DNA of 19,196 nt, from assembly GCA_012797575.1 (NCBI GenBank), contig JAAZOW010000140.1:1-19196 (forward strand). The letters run 5' to 3'. This document shows, one piece after another, positions 7,659 to 15,381 of this stretch (positions within the stretch are counted from its first letter, which is position 1; every line of letters starts with the position of its first letter). The notes below the pieces were generated by a model. That model saw only the letters and a program-made list of their open reading frames with translations, ran no database searches and was not told the DNA's origin. Made by a program: the position numbers and the translations under genes. The DNA is from Methanomicrobiales archaeon (lineage in GTDB: Archaea > Halobacteriota > Methanomicrobia > Methanomicrobiales > Methanoculleaceae).

Positions 7659-7999
7659 GATTCCTCGAGGGCATACTCAATCTCCTCTTTTATCAGATCG
7701 AGCGAGACCCTCCCGATAGACGTGAGCTTCCCGTTGACCAGGACGATCGGGATGGGTGGGTGGCGCTCCTCGATGATCTTCCGGATGTGTTCGGGTATCC
7801 CGTCATCGATCAACGTCATTAAAACCTCGATCGTATCACCGTAATCAGCCAGAAGTTCGTAGCGCAGGGCGCTGATGGCATCTATCATACGATTCGAGGG
7901 GTAACACGCCTCAAGTCCGCACGATCTCGTCTCGTCACAGGGAAAAGGGCCACAATCCGACTCCTCGAACCCGACAATCTCAACAGTCACTGCTGCCAT
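7655..7999 (-). CDS. Small thioredoxin-fold protein with four clustered cysteines
   Basis: A 114-residue protein that I do not recognise as a named enzyme. It starts with a beta strand, TVEIVGF, followed by a cysteine cluster: Cys16, Cys21, Cys27 and Cys32 (CX4CX5CX4C, beginning CGPFPC). The C-terminal half has PPIPIVLVNGK, which looks like the cis-proline strand of thioredoxin-fold proteins, then a final helix. It somewhat resembles the YuzD-type small disulfide proteins. The four cysteines could be redox-active disulfides or bind a metal or cluster; the sequence cannot decide. It lies 27 bases downstream of the flavoprotein gene on the same strand, so the two are probably co-transcribed. 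A GATGAT just upstream of the ATG may be a weak ribosome binding site. Its stop overlaps the carbonic anhydrase stop. Confidence 0.75.
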   Translation of the reverse strand: MAAVTVEIVGFEESDCGPFPCDETRSCGLEACYPSNRMIDAISALRYELLADYGDTIEVLMTLIDDGIPEHIRKIIEERHPPIPIVLVNGKLTSIGRVSLDLIKEEIEYALEES

Positions 8000-8026
8000 A
8001 CATCATCGGTGGGAGATGGAAGGATA

Positions 8027-8908
8027 TTATTCTTGGGCCCCAGACTCAAGCAGTGCACGCAGTGCCGATCGGATCTCGTCTTCAGCTCCCCTAGTCCCTC
8101 TGATGTCCCGGATCCTATCGAGATCATCGATCAGCACCGCCCCGGTGGGCTGGACATCCAGGTTCCTCATGAACGCATCGACCACGGGAGTTACGCAGGC
8201 AAACGGTCCTCTCCCCTGCTGTCCCGCGACGGCGATGGTGAGGCCGCGGGCATGGACCCTCACCCCCAGGATCTTTTCTCGGGCGTGGAGCCATTGGCAC
8301 CGGTCCATAACTGCCTTCAGACCGGATGGGACGGTGTTCGTGTAGACCGGCGTGCAGACAACGATGACGGATGCGGATTCAATGGCGCGGATGATCCAGG
8401 GCATATCATCCTCAATGGGGCAGTATCCCTGGTTGTAGCAGACGTAGCAGCCGATGCACGGCCGGATATCCATCTCGTGGATGTAGAATACCTTAGATGA
8501 AAACCCGGCCCGTGTGGCCTCGTCATCGCACCATGACGCTGCCCGGGCGGAATTCCCGAACCTCCGCGGGCTTCCTTGCAGGATGACGACATCGTATACT
8601 CCCCCACCCGGAAGAGGGCGGGTAAAGATCCTTTTGCGGGTATAGATCTCCGGACGAGATCGGACGTCATGCTCAAGGCGCGTAAATGCGATCCCGGCCA
8701 CCGTCGCCGCATCAAGGGTGGAGCCGGGCGGCGCCTCGTAGGAGTTGATGGCATAGGTGTAGACCGGCTCGGTGCCGTAGAGGACTTCGATGGTGTACCT
8801 GACCAGACCCGGGTACACATACCCGAGGTCGGCAGATATGAGCCTGATCGTAAACGTCCCCTCAGGGGTCTCGATCATCCGGGTCTCTTCAGCGGCCCCT
8901 TCACTCAT
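8027..8908 (-). CDS. Iron-sulfur flavoprotein (NADPH-dependent FMN reductase fold) with an extra N-terminal domain
   Basis: The C-terminal ~190 residues form a flavodoxin-like FMN-binding domain. ILQGSPRRFGNS (109-120) is the FMN phosphate loop, and CTPVYTNTVPSGLKAVMDR (185-203) is the flavin-binding signature. Between them, Cys151, Cys154, Cys157 and Cys163 form the compact CX2CX2CX5C motif that binds a [4Fe-4S] cluster in the archaeal Isf family, which shuttles electrons from ferredoxin and may reduce O2 or H2O2. The first ~100 residues are unusual: a beta-rich stretch that I do not recognise and that normal Isf proteins (about 190 aa) lack. The ATG at 8908 has GGGGTG upstream. A second Met at residue 11 is possible. 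It is the first gene of a two-gene unit with the thioredoxin-fold protein and is divergent from carA. Confidence 0.85.
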   Translation of the reverse strand: MSEGAAEETRMIETPEGTFTIRLISADLGYVYPGLVRYTIEVLYGTEPVYTYAINSYEAPPGSTLDAATVAGIAFTRLEHDVRSRPEIYTRKRIFTRPLPGGGVYDVVILQGSPRRFGNSARAASWCDDEATRAGFSSKVFYIHEMDIRPCIGCYVCYNQGYCPIEDDMPWIIRAIESASVIVVCTPVYTNTVPSGLKAVMDRCQWLHAREKILGVRVHARGLTIAVAGQQGRGPFACVTPVVDAFMRNLDVQPTGAVLIDDLDRIRDIRGTRGAEDEIRSALRALLESGAQE

Positions 8909-8942
8909 CGCGCACCCCCCCTACGCCCCATCAGTGCCGCTA

Positions 8943-8981
8943 TCCAGGGCAGAACGGCTCTCTGTTTCAGCATTCCCTGGA
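8943..8981. promoter_or_regulatory. Inverted repeat in the divergent flavoprotein/carA intergenic region
   Basis: TCCAGGG (8943-8949) and CCCTGGA (8975-8981) are perfect 7-base inverted repeats separated by 25 bases, with a smaller CAGA/TCTG pairing inside. They lie in the 133-base gap between the divergent genes. I see no strong TATA box on either strand here. It could be an operator or an RNA hairpin in the carA leader. Confidence 0.3.
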
Positions 8982-9041
8982 AGGGTATTCGGTGCGCCAT
9001 CACGGTTAAGAGGGAATCTGTTCCACATGGTATGGTAATTC

Positions 9042-10070
9042 ATGAAAGCAGTCCTGGGTCTTGAAGATGGAACATTCGTTATAGGGCAGGGTTTTGGCGT
9101 TGAGGGGATCTGTTCCGGCGAACTCGTCTTTTCAACACAGATGACCGGGTATATGGAGGCATTGACGGATCCAGGTTATACCGGACAGATATTGATGTTT
9201 ACGTTTCCCCTCATAGGAAATTACGGCACCGATCTCCAGAACTTTGAGAGTTCGGGGGTCCACGCGCAGGGCCTGGTTGCGCGCGAGATTGCGCGCAGAC
9301 CGGCAGCACGACCTTCGGTAGCAGAGTACTTCTCTGAGAATGGCCTTTTGGGGATATCGGGTATCGACACCCGCAGTCTGGCGATAAAGATCCGGTCGGC
9401 CGGCACACTCAGGGCGGCCCTCATCACCGGCAACGATGATGGCGGTGAGGCGGTCCGACGTGCCAGGGCCGCTCCTCAGATGAGCGATCTCGACCTCATT
9501 GGGAGGGTCTCCTGTCGAGAGCCCTACCGGATCAGCGGCCCGGGGAGGCGGATCGCTGTCATCGATCTCGGGGTCAGGCGACAGATCCTGGCAGGTCTCG
9601 AGCGGCGGGGCGCCGATATCCACATCTTCCCGCATACTGCAACGCCGGATGAGATCATGGCCGCAGGACCCGGCGCACTCCTCATCTCAAACGGCCCTGG
9701 TGACCCGGGAGCGGCGATCACCGCCATCCGGTGTATTCAGGACCTCGCCGGGGAGGTGCCGATCATCGGCATCGGTATGGGCGCCCAGGTGACCGCTCTG
9801 GCCCTCGGCGGCGAGGTCTACAAGATGATGGTTGGTCACAGGGGGTCGAACCAACCGGTCCGCCACCGGGACGGAAGCATCTCCATCACCACCCAGAACC
9901 ACGGATTCGCTGTGGATGAAGAGACCCTGCCAGAGGGGTGTATCATATCGCACCGGAACGTAAACGACGCTACAGTGGAGGGTTTCGATGCGCCAGACCT
10001 CGGTATAGTCGCCATCCAATTTCACCCGGAGGCACCTTTCTTTGACCGTATCTCCAGGGGGATCCCATAA
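9042..10070 (+). CDS. carA: Carbamoyl-phosphate synthase small subunit, glutaminase nucleophile missing
   Basis: Normally this subunit hydrolyses glutamine and channels ammonia to CarB for carbamoyl phosphate (arginine and pyrimidines). The N-terminal CarA domain is standard (MKAVLGLEDGTF, STQMTGYMEALTDPGY, ISGIDTRSLA). In the class I amidotransferase domain, SNGPGDP, GHRGSNQPV, TQNHGFAVD and FHPEA (His328, Glu330) are intact. The nucleophile elbow, however, reads GIGMGAQ (243-249): the catalytic Cys position is Gly245 (codon GGT, 9774-9776) and the usual His is Ala248. The protein also ends 11 residues after HPEA, lacking most of the usual SPGPxDTxYLFD tail. At 342 aa it is slightly short, but the frame is intact. 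Its stop overlaps the carB start (TAATG), so the subunits are co-translated. Ammonia-dependent synthesis is my inference. Confidence 0.95.
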   Translation: MKAVLGLEDGTFVIGQGFGVEGICSGELVFSTQMTGYMEALTDPGYTGQILMFTFPLIGNYGTDLQNFESSGVHAQGLVAREIARRPAARPSVAEYFSENGLLGISGIDTRSLAIKIRSAGTLRAALITGNDDGGEAVRRARAAPQMSDLDLIGRVSCREPYRISGPGRRIAVIDLGVRRQILAGLERRGADIHIFPHTATPDEIMAAGPGALLISNGPGDPGAAITAIRCIQDLAGEVPIIGIGMGAQVTALALGGEVYKMMVGHRGSNQPVRHRDGSISITTQNHGFAVDEETLPEGCIISHRNVNDATVEGFDAPDLGIVAIQFHPEAPFFDRISRGIP

Positions 10071-13000
10071 TGCCGAAGAGGGGAGATATCAGGAAGGTCC
10101 TCATCATCGGCTCCGGCCCCATCCAGATCGGGCAGGCGGCCGAGTTTGACTTCTCGGGATCGCAGGCATGTCAAGCGCTCCGGGAGGAAGGTATCGAGGT
10201 CGTTTTGGTCAACTCAAACCCCGCGACGATCCAGACCGACCCTGATATGGCGGACGTCATCTACATCGAGCCCCTGAAGGCCGGAATCATAGCAGAGATC
10301 ATCAGGAAGGAGAGGCCAGACGGGATCCTGAGTGGGATGGGCGGCCAGACCGGCCTGAACCTGACGACTGAGCTCGCGGAGATGGGAGCACTCGAGGGCG
10401 TGGAGATACTCGGGACGCCGCTTGATGCGATCTACCAAGGAGAAGATCGGGAACAGTTCCGTGACCTAATGAACGCGATCGGCGAGCCCGTCCCCCGGAG
10501 CACGATCCTCTGGAGCACAAAGCAGATCGATGAGGCCATCCGGAAGGTCGGTCTCCCGGCGATCATCAGGCCGGCATACACCCTGGGGGGCTCAGGGGGC
10601 GGCGTTGCCCATACCCCCGACGAGGTGCGGCGAATCATCGAGATTGGGCTTGCCCGGTCCCGGGTCCACCAGGTGCTGGTGGAGGAGAGTGTCGCCGGGT
10701 GGAAGGAGATCGAGTTCGAGGTGATGCGGGACTCAAACGATACCTGCATCATCATCTGTGGCATGGAGAACGTCGACCCGATGGGTGTCCACACCGGGGA
10801 GAGCGTGGTCGTTGCCCCCATCCTCACCCTGCGGGGTGACGAGTATCGGATGCTCAGAGATGCTGCGATCAGGATCATAAGGGCACTCGATGTGCAGGGC
10901 GGGTGCAACGTTCAGTTCGCCTACAGAGACGGCGACTACCGGGTTATCGAGGTGAACCCCAGGGTCTCGCGGTCATCGGCGCTCGCATCCAAGGCGACCG
11001 GCTATCCGATCGCCCGGGTGGCGGCCAAGATCGCCATCGGGCTCAGGCTCGACGAGATCATAAACCCGGTGACCGGCACCACGCCAGCCTCGTTTGAACC
11101 CGCCGTCGACTACGTGGTTGTGAAGGTGCCGCGGTGGCCGTTTGATAAGTTTAAGGCTGCAGACCGGACGCTCACCACGGCGATGAAGAGCACCGGTGAG
11201 GTGATGGCGATCGGGCGGACGGTCGAGGAGGCGTTTAAGAAGGCGCTCAGGTCGCTCGATGCGGATATGAAGCGCCACAGAAACCCAAATGAGATCAAGA
11301 TGATCCTCACGGCGCCCACCGATGAGCGGTTCGGATGCCTCTTCGATGCCTTCCGGGCAGGGTTCACGGTTGATGAGGTCGCCGATCTCACATCCATCGC
11401 ACCGTTCTTCCTTGAAAAGATCAAAAATATCGTTGATATCGAGGAGAAGCTGCAGGCCAACCTCGAGCCTGAGGATATCCGGGTCGCCCGGCGCTACGGT
11501 TTCCTGTGCGAAGAGGTGCAGGCGCTGACCAAAAAGACCGCTGGCGAGATCGAGGCTCTCTCGGGGACGCCAACGTACAAGATGGTGGATACCTGTGCCG
11601 CCGAGTTCCCGGCGACCACGCCGTACTTCTACTCTACCTGGGAGGAGGAGTGCGAGCTGACCCGGGATGGTGCCAGGAAGGTACTGATACTCGGTTCCGG
11701 CCCGATCCGGATCGGTCAGGGGATCGAGTTTGACTACTGCACCGTCCATGCGGTGATGGCGCTCCGCGAGGAAGGGATCGAGGCGCATATCATCAACAAC
11801 AATCCTGAGACCGTCTCGACCGATGCCGGAACCTCCGATCGGCTCTTCTTTGAACCGATGCACCTTGAGGATATCACGAACATCCTCAAGAAAGACGATT
11901 ACTACGGCGTCATGGTCCAGTTCGGCGGCCAGAACTCAGTGAATCTGGCCATGCCGCTTGAGGCTGAGATCAGGCGTCTCGGTCTCTCAACAGAGATCCT
12001 CGGCACACCTCCCGACGCCATGGATGCCGCTGAAGACCGTGGCCGGTTCAGCCAGCTCCTCTCCCGGCTCAACATACCAAGCCCGGCGAACAGCTCTGCC
12101 TACTCAGAGGATGAGGCCCGGGAGAGGGCAAGGGAGATCGGCTACCCGGTGCTTGTCAGGCCATCGTATGTCCTCGGCGGGCGGGCGATGGAGATCCTCC
12201 ACGATGAAACCGAGCTTGAAGCCTACATCAAGGAGGCCGTCCGGGTGAGCAGGGCGCATCCGGTCCTTATTGACTCATTCCTCAGAGGTGCCGTCGAGGT
12301 CGACGTCGATGCGGTATGTGACGGAACGGATGTCCTGATCGGTGGCATCATGGAACATATCGAGTGGGCTGGAGTGCACTCCGGTGACTCAGCCTGTGTG
12401 ATTCCGCCGCAGTCCCTCTCGCCCTCGGTGATCGCGCGGGTGCGAGAGTACACAAAAGAGATTGCCCTCGGCCTTGGCGTCATCGGTCTTATCAACATCC
12501 AGTATGCTGTCCGGGACGATGTGGTCTATGTGCTCGAGGCAAACCCACGGGCGAGCCGGACCGTGCCGTTCATCTCGAAGGCCACGGGGATTGCGCTTGC
12601 AAAGGCTGCGGCGAAGGTGATGGTGGGCCGGAGGCTTGCTGATCTGGGTATCGTCGAGCCCGAGCTCGGTCACGTGGCGGTGAAAGAAGTTCTCCTGCCC
12701 TTCAACAAACTCCCTGGTGTGGATACGGTGCTCGGGCCTGAGATGAAGAGCACCGGTGAGGTGATGGGGATCGACTACGACTTCGGTCGTGCCTACTACA
12801 AAGCCTGCACTGCCGCAGACAATCTTCTCCCGACGGAAGGAAATATCTTCATATCGGTGGCTGATGAGCAGAAAGAAGATCTCTTGCCGATTGCACAAAA
12901 ACTCCGTGAGCTCGGGCTTACCCTCTACGGCACGAGCGGGACGGTTGAGTTCCTCATCCAGAACGGCATAGAGACGAATCTCGTGCGCAAGGTTCAGGAA

Positions 13001-13237
13001 GGATCCCCAAACGTCGTCGATCTCATGCGCACCGGCAAGATTCGGTTGATCATAAACACACCGGCGGATAAGGCATCCCGGCAGGATCACATGCGGATCA
13101 TGCGGGTCGCCGTCGACTATGGCATACCCTACATAACCACGCTCCAGGCCGCCCGGGCTGCGGCGATGGCGATCGATGCTATCAGGCGCGAAGAGATTAC
13201 CATCAAACCACTCGGGCACTACCATGGGCGGGCGTGA
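10070..13237 (+). CDS. carB: Carbamoyl-phosphate synthase large subunit
   Basis: The synthetase makes carbamoyl phosphate from bicarbonate, two ATP and ammonia. It is full length (1055 aa) and in one piece. Order of parts: carboxyphosphate ATP-grasp half (about 1-400, opening with VLIIGSGPIQIGQAAEFDFSG and holding GGSGGGVAHT); oligomerisation region (about 400-545); the second, carbamate-phosphorylating ATP-grasp half (about 545-930, opening with VLILGSGPIRIGQGIEFDY); and a C-terminal MGS-like allosteric domain (about 930-1055, with LYGTSGTVEFL and LIINTP), where UMP or ornithine act in bacteria. Both halves repeat MKSTGEVM(A/G)I, reflecting the ancient internal duplication. The ATG shares one base with the carA stop. 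With a CarA that lacks its nucleophile, free ammonia is the probable nitrogen donor. Confidence 0.97.
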   Translation: MPKRGDIRKVLIIGSGPIQIGQAAEFDFSGSQACQALREEGIEVVLVNSNPATIQTDPDMADVIYIEPLKAGIIAEIIRKERPDGILSGMGGQTGLNLTTELAEMGALEGVEILGTPLDAIYQGEDREQFRDLMNAIGEPVPRSTILWSTKQIDEAIRKVGLPAIIRPAYTLGGSGGGVAHTPDEVRRIIEIGLARSRVHQVLVEESVAGWKEIEFEVMRDSNDTCIIICGMENVDPMGVHTGESVVVAPILTLRGDEYRMLRDAAIRIIRALDVQGGCNVQFAYRDGDYRVIEVNPRVSRSSALASKATGYPIARVAAKIAIGLRLDEIINPVTGTTPASFEPAVDYVVVKVPRWPFDKFKAADRTLTTAMKSTGEVMAIGRTVEEAFKKALRSLDADMKRHRNPNEIKMILTAPTDERFGCLFDAFRAGFTVDEVADLTSIAPFFLEKIKNIVDIEEKLQANLEPEDIRVARRYGFLCEEVQALTKKTAGEIEALSGTPTYKMVDTCAAEFPATTPYFYSTWEEECELTRDGARKVLILGSGPIRIGQGIEFDYCTVHAVMALREEGIEAHIINNNPETVSTDAGTSDRLFFEPMHLEDITNILKKDDYYGVMVQFGGQNSVNLAMPLEAEIRRLGLSTEILGTPPDAMDAAEDRGRFSQLLSRLNIPSPANSSAYSEDEARERAREIGYPVLVRPSYVLGGRAMEILHDETELEAYIKEAVRVSRAHPVLIDSFLRGAVEVDVDAVCDGTDVLIGGIMEHIEWAGVHSGDSACVIPPQSLSPSVIARVREYTKEIALGLGVIGLINIQYAVRDDVVYVLEANPRASRTVPFISKATGIALAKAAAKVMVGRRLADLGIVEPELGHVAVKEVLLPFNKLPGVDTVLGPEMKSTGEVMGIDYDFGRAYYKACTAADNLLPTEGNIFISVADEQKEDLLPIAQKLRELGLTLYGTSGTVEFLIQNGIETNLVRKVQEGSPNVVDLMRTGKIRLIINTPADKASRQDHMRIMRVAVDYGIPYITTLQAARAAAMAIDAIRREEITIKPLGHYHGRA

Positions 13238-13274
13238 CCCGGTCCTTGCGGACCCCCGTTCCCACCGGTCGCCC

Positions 13275-13283
13275 AAAGAAAAA
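13275..13283 (-). terminator. T-rich terminator after proX
   Basis: On the minus strand, about 8 bases past the proX stop, TTTTTCTTT follows a CCCC run. This is a typical archaeal T-tract terminator. It lies in the 54-base gap between the convergent carB and proX genes. Confidence 0.5.
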
Positions 13284-13291
13284 GGGGTTAG

Positions 13292-14164
13292 TTATACGTC
13301 CCCGAGCCAGATATCGACCGTATCGCGGTTGGCATCGATCCACCTCTGCGCGGCTTCCTCTTCGGACATGCCGCCTGCGATATCGGTCATCACTGATGCG
13401 ATATCCTCATTGGTCCACTGGAACCGCTCAAGGATTCCATAAGCTTCCGGATCGTCGGCCGCGAGGCCCTGCCTCGCGAGGGTCACGATATCTTCGGCCC
13501 CACCGTAGACGCCCTTTGGATCGTCGAGGAACTTGAGGTCGTAGCGCCCGAACTTCCAGTGCGGTGACCATCCGGTCACTGCAACCCATTTCTCATCGTT
13601 GATGGAGGAGCCAAGTTCCGCCGCCATGCCGGCGCTGCTGCTCGCAACCAGCTCGCAGTTGAGACCGTATTCGTCGATGGCCTGCTCGGTTCTGGTCATG
13701 ACACCCGCACCGGGCTCGATACCGACGATCCTTCCGGCGAACGCATCCTCAATGCCGCTCATATCTTCGATCGAATCGATGGTCACGTAGGCTGGGACGA
13801 CGAGCCCGATACGTGCTGCTCCGGGAATGTTTGCGTTGACATAATCAATCCTGTCGCCGTACTGCTCCCAGTAGTGCTCATGCGTGTGCGGGAGCCACCC
13901 GGTTGTCGTAGCATCGACGTTCCCGCTGGCAAGGGCCTGGAAGAGCGGGCCTGCATCGACTGCGATCAGTTCGACGTTGTATCCGGCTTCTTCAAATACC
14001 TGTTTCATCACGTTGCTGCTCGCTATGGCACAGTCCCAGGTGACGTAGCCGATGCTGATCTCTTTTACGCCGGCTACATCCGTACCGGTACACCCGGCAG
14101 AGAAGAGACTGAGCATCAGGACTAAGCCTGTCAGCGCGAGCAGGCTTCCAAATTTTCGAACCAT
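13292..14164 (-). CDS. proX: Glycine betaine/proline-type ABC transporter substrate-binding lipoprotein
   Basis: It captures a quaternary-amine osmoprotectant (glycine betaine, possibly choline or proline betaine) outside the membrane and delivers it to ProW. The 290-aa protein starts with a signal peptide of about 24 residues ending in FSAGC, so Cys25 should be lipid-anchored. The mature part is an OpuAC/ProX-type fold. It carries the aromatic-rich patches typical of betaine cages: GYVTWD (Trp43), TTGWLPHTHEHYW (Trp90 and Trp99) and VTGWSPHWKF (Trp199 and Trp203). It is the distal gene of the proV-proW-proX unit but is separated from proW by 356 bases rich in inverted repeats, so it may have its own promoter and a higher expression level. 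Confidence 0.93.
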   Translation of the reverse strand: MVRKFGSLLALTGLVLMLSLFSAGCTGTDVAGVKEISIGYVTWDCAIASSNVMKQVFEEAGYNVELIAVDAGPLFQALASGNVDATTTGWLPHTHEHYWEQYGDRIDYVNANIPGAARIGLVVPAYVTIDSIEDMSGIEDAFAGRIVGIEPGAGVMTRTEQAIDEYGLNCELVASSSAGMAAELGSSINDEKWVAVTGWSPHWKFGRYDLKFLDDPKGVYGGAEDIVTLARQGLAADDPEAYGILERFQWTNEDIASVMTDIAGGMSEEEAAQRWIDANRDTVDIWLGDV

Positions 14165-14181
14165 GTTTCACCTAATGTGGT

Positions 14182-14209
14182 AAACCCGGTAGTGTGGGGT
14201 CCCGGGTTT
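14182..14209 (-). other. proX-proximal hairpin
   Basis: AAACCCGG (14182-14189) and CCGGGTTT (14202-14209) form a perfect 8-bp stem with a 12-base loop, ending 18 bases upstream of the proX ATG. It is close enough to affect ribosome access. Confidence 0.5.
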
Positions 14210-14215
14210 TCATGA

Positions 14216-14253
14216 GATGCCCGGGCCATCGGCGTTTCGCCGTCCCGGGCATC
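14216..14253 (-). other. Strong compound hairpin in the proX leader
   Basis: GATGCCCGGG (14216-14225) and CCCGGGCATC (14244-14253) form a perfect 10-bp G/C-rich stem. Inside, CGGCG (14230-14234) pairs with CGCCG (14238-14242) around a TTT loop. It may be an RNA processing or stability element that sets proX above proVW, or a terminator for the upstream proVW message. Confidence 0.55.
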
Positions 14254-14363
14254 GAGCAGAGGTAGCGGTAGACGCCACTCCTGGCATGTTTGCACCCCAG
14301 AGCAAATAGGCCAGTCTTTGACCAATTCAACGTATGAGGGCGACCATATTTAGGCTTTACGGG

Positions 14364-14382
14364 CTCTGTTTTACAAACAGAG
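14364..14382 (-). promoter_or_regulatory. Candidate proX promoter with palindromic operator
   Basis: CTCTGTTT-TAC-AAACAGAG is a perfect 8-base inverted repeat with a 3-base spacer, the shape of a dimeric regulator site. On the minus strand, a TATA-like CATATAGG (14384-14391) lies just upstream and TAAATATGG (14344-14352) just downstream. The repeat therefore sits either between TATA box and start site (repressor-like) or just upstream of a TATA box (activator-like). No regulator gene is in the window. Confidence 0.4.
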
Positions 14383-14520
14383 GCCTATATGATTGAAATC
14401 CTGAAAATAGTTCGACCCGGAAAGCGCATCTGATGCGCATTCAGGATCGTCGTTCTGCCGCCACCAGGTGCCCCCGGGGCACACGGTGATACAGGGGGTT
14501 CTGAGATCAGGTCTTTCTCG

Positions 14521-15381
14521 TCACTGTCTCTCGTAGTACCGCGGCATGAGGCTCTGAGTGATCCGATCAAGGATGATTGCTATGATCACGATGGCAAGCC
14601 CGGCTTCAAAGCCCATCCCGATATTCACCCGCTGGATGCCCACGAGCACCTGGTACCCAAGCCCCCCCGCACCGATCATCGATGCGATGACGGTCATGGA
14701 GAGTGCAAGCATAATGCACTGGTTCACCCCTGCCATGATGGTGGGGAGGGCAACCGGGAGTTGCACTTTGAAGAGCTTCTGCTGAGGCGTTGAGCCGAAC
14801 GCATCCGCAACCTCGATCAGTTCGATCGGCACCTGCCGGATCCCGAGGTTGGTGAGGCGTAGCGCCGGCGGCATCGCGAAGACGACCGTTGCAATGGTGC
14901 CCGGCACATTCCCAAGGCCGAAGAAGATCACGGCAGGGATGAGGTAAACAAACGGGGGCATCGTCTGCATGAAGTCGAGGATAGGCCGAAGTGCGGCGTT
15001 GATCGTATCGTTTCCTGCAGCCGCGATACCAAGCGGGATCGATATAGCAAGCGCGACTATCGTCGAGACGAGGACGAGCGCCAGGGTGAGCATGGCGAGG
15101 TTCCAGAGGTGGAGATCCCAGATCAGGAGCAGACCGAGTGCTGTGAGCCCTGCCAGCTTGATGTCACGCCGGGTGACAACCCAGACCAGGGCGGCCGCGA
15201 TGAGGGTCAGGATCGGCGCTGGTACGGCGAGGAGGAGATCCTGCAGCCCGCCGATGAGAAACCCGAGCACTGCGCTGATGCCGTCGAGCAGCCAGCCAAA
15301 GTACTGCTCGATCCAGTCGACGAATGCAACGATGATGTCGCCCACGGGCAGTTTAGGCAACTGCACGAGATCTCTCTCCAT
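14521..15381 (-). CDS. proW: Glycine betaine/proline ABC transporter permease
   Basis: This is the membrane channel subunit of the osmoprotectant importer. The 286-aa protein has several hydrophobic segments, including FLIGGLQDLLLAVPAPIL, LTLIAAALVWVV, LTALGLLLIW, TLALVLVSTIVALAI, IPAVIFFGLGNV and AGLAIVIIAIIL. The cytoplasmic EAA loop that contacts the ATPase is seen in ELIEVADAFGSTPQQKLFKVQLPVALPTIMAG. The ATG lies 29 bases inside the proV 3' end. No clear ribosome binding site precedes it, and translational coupling is likely. A GTG at codon 13, just after the proV stop, is an alternative start; the conserved region (VGDIIVAFVDWIEQYFGWL) begins there. Confidence 0.94.
   Translation of the reverse strand: MERDLVQLPKLPVGDIIVAFVDWIEQYFGWLLDGISAVLGFLIGGLQDLLLAVPAPILTLIAAALVWVVTRRDIKLAGLTALGLLLIWDLHLWNLAMLTLALVLVSTIVALAISIPLGIAAAGNDTINAALRPILDFMQTMPPFVYLIPAVIFFGLGNVPGTIATVVFAMPPALRLTNLGIRQVPIELIEVADAFGSTPQQKLFKVQLPVALPTIMAGVNQCIMLALSMTVIASMIGAGGLGYQVLVGIQRVNIGMGFEAGLAIVIIAIILDRITQSLMPRYYERQ

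Larger units (their letters stand above)
14165..14520 (-). other. Inverted-repeat-rich leader/intergenic region between proW and proX
   Basis: No gene is seen in these 356 bases. Reading towards proX, the region holds five inverted repeats: GTGCCCC-C-GGGGCAC (14468-14482), GCGCAT-CTG-ATGCGC (14424-14438), CTCTGTTT-TAC-AAACAGAG (14364-14382) and two strong hairpins close to the proX start (14216-14253 and 14182-14209). Two TATA-like sequences, at 14384-14391 and 14344-14352, could drive separate transcription of proX. Confidence 0.7.

Noticed and set aside
10973..11863. 296-codon open frame antisense to carB
   Set aside because: It lies inside the unbroken CarB coding sequence and has no recognisable domain or ribosome binding site.
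12389..13276. 295-codon open frame antisense to the carB 3' half
   Set aside because: It is a shadow of carB, with low-complexity charged composition and no motif.
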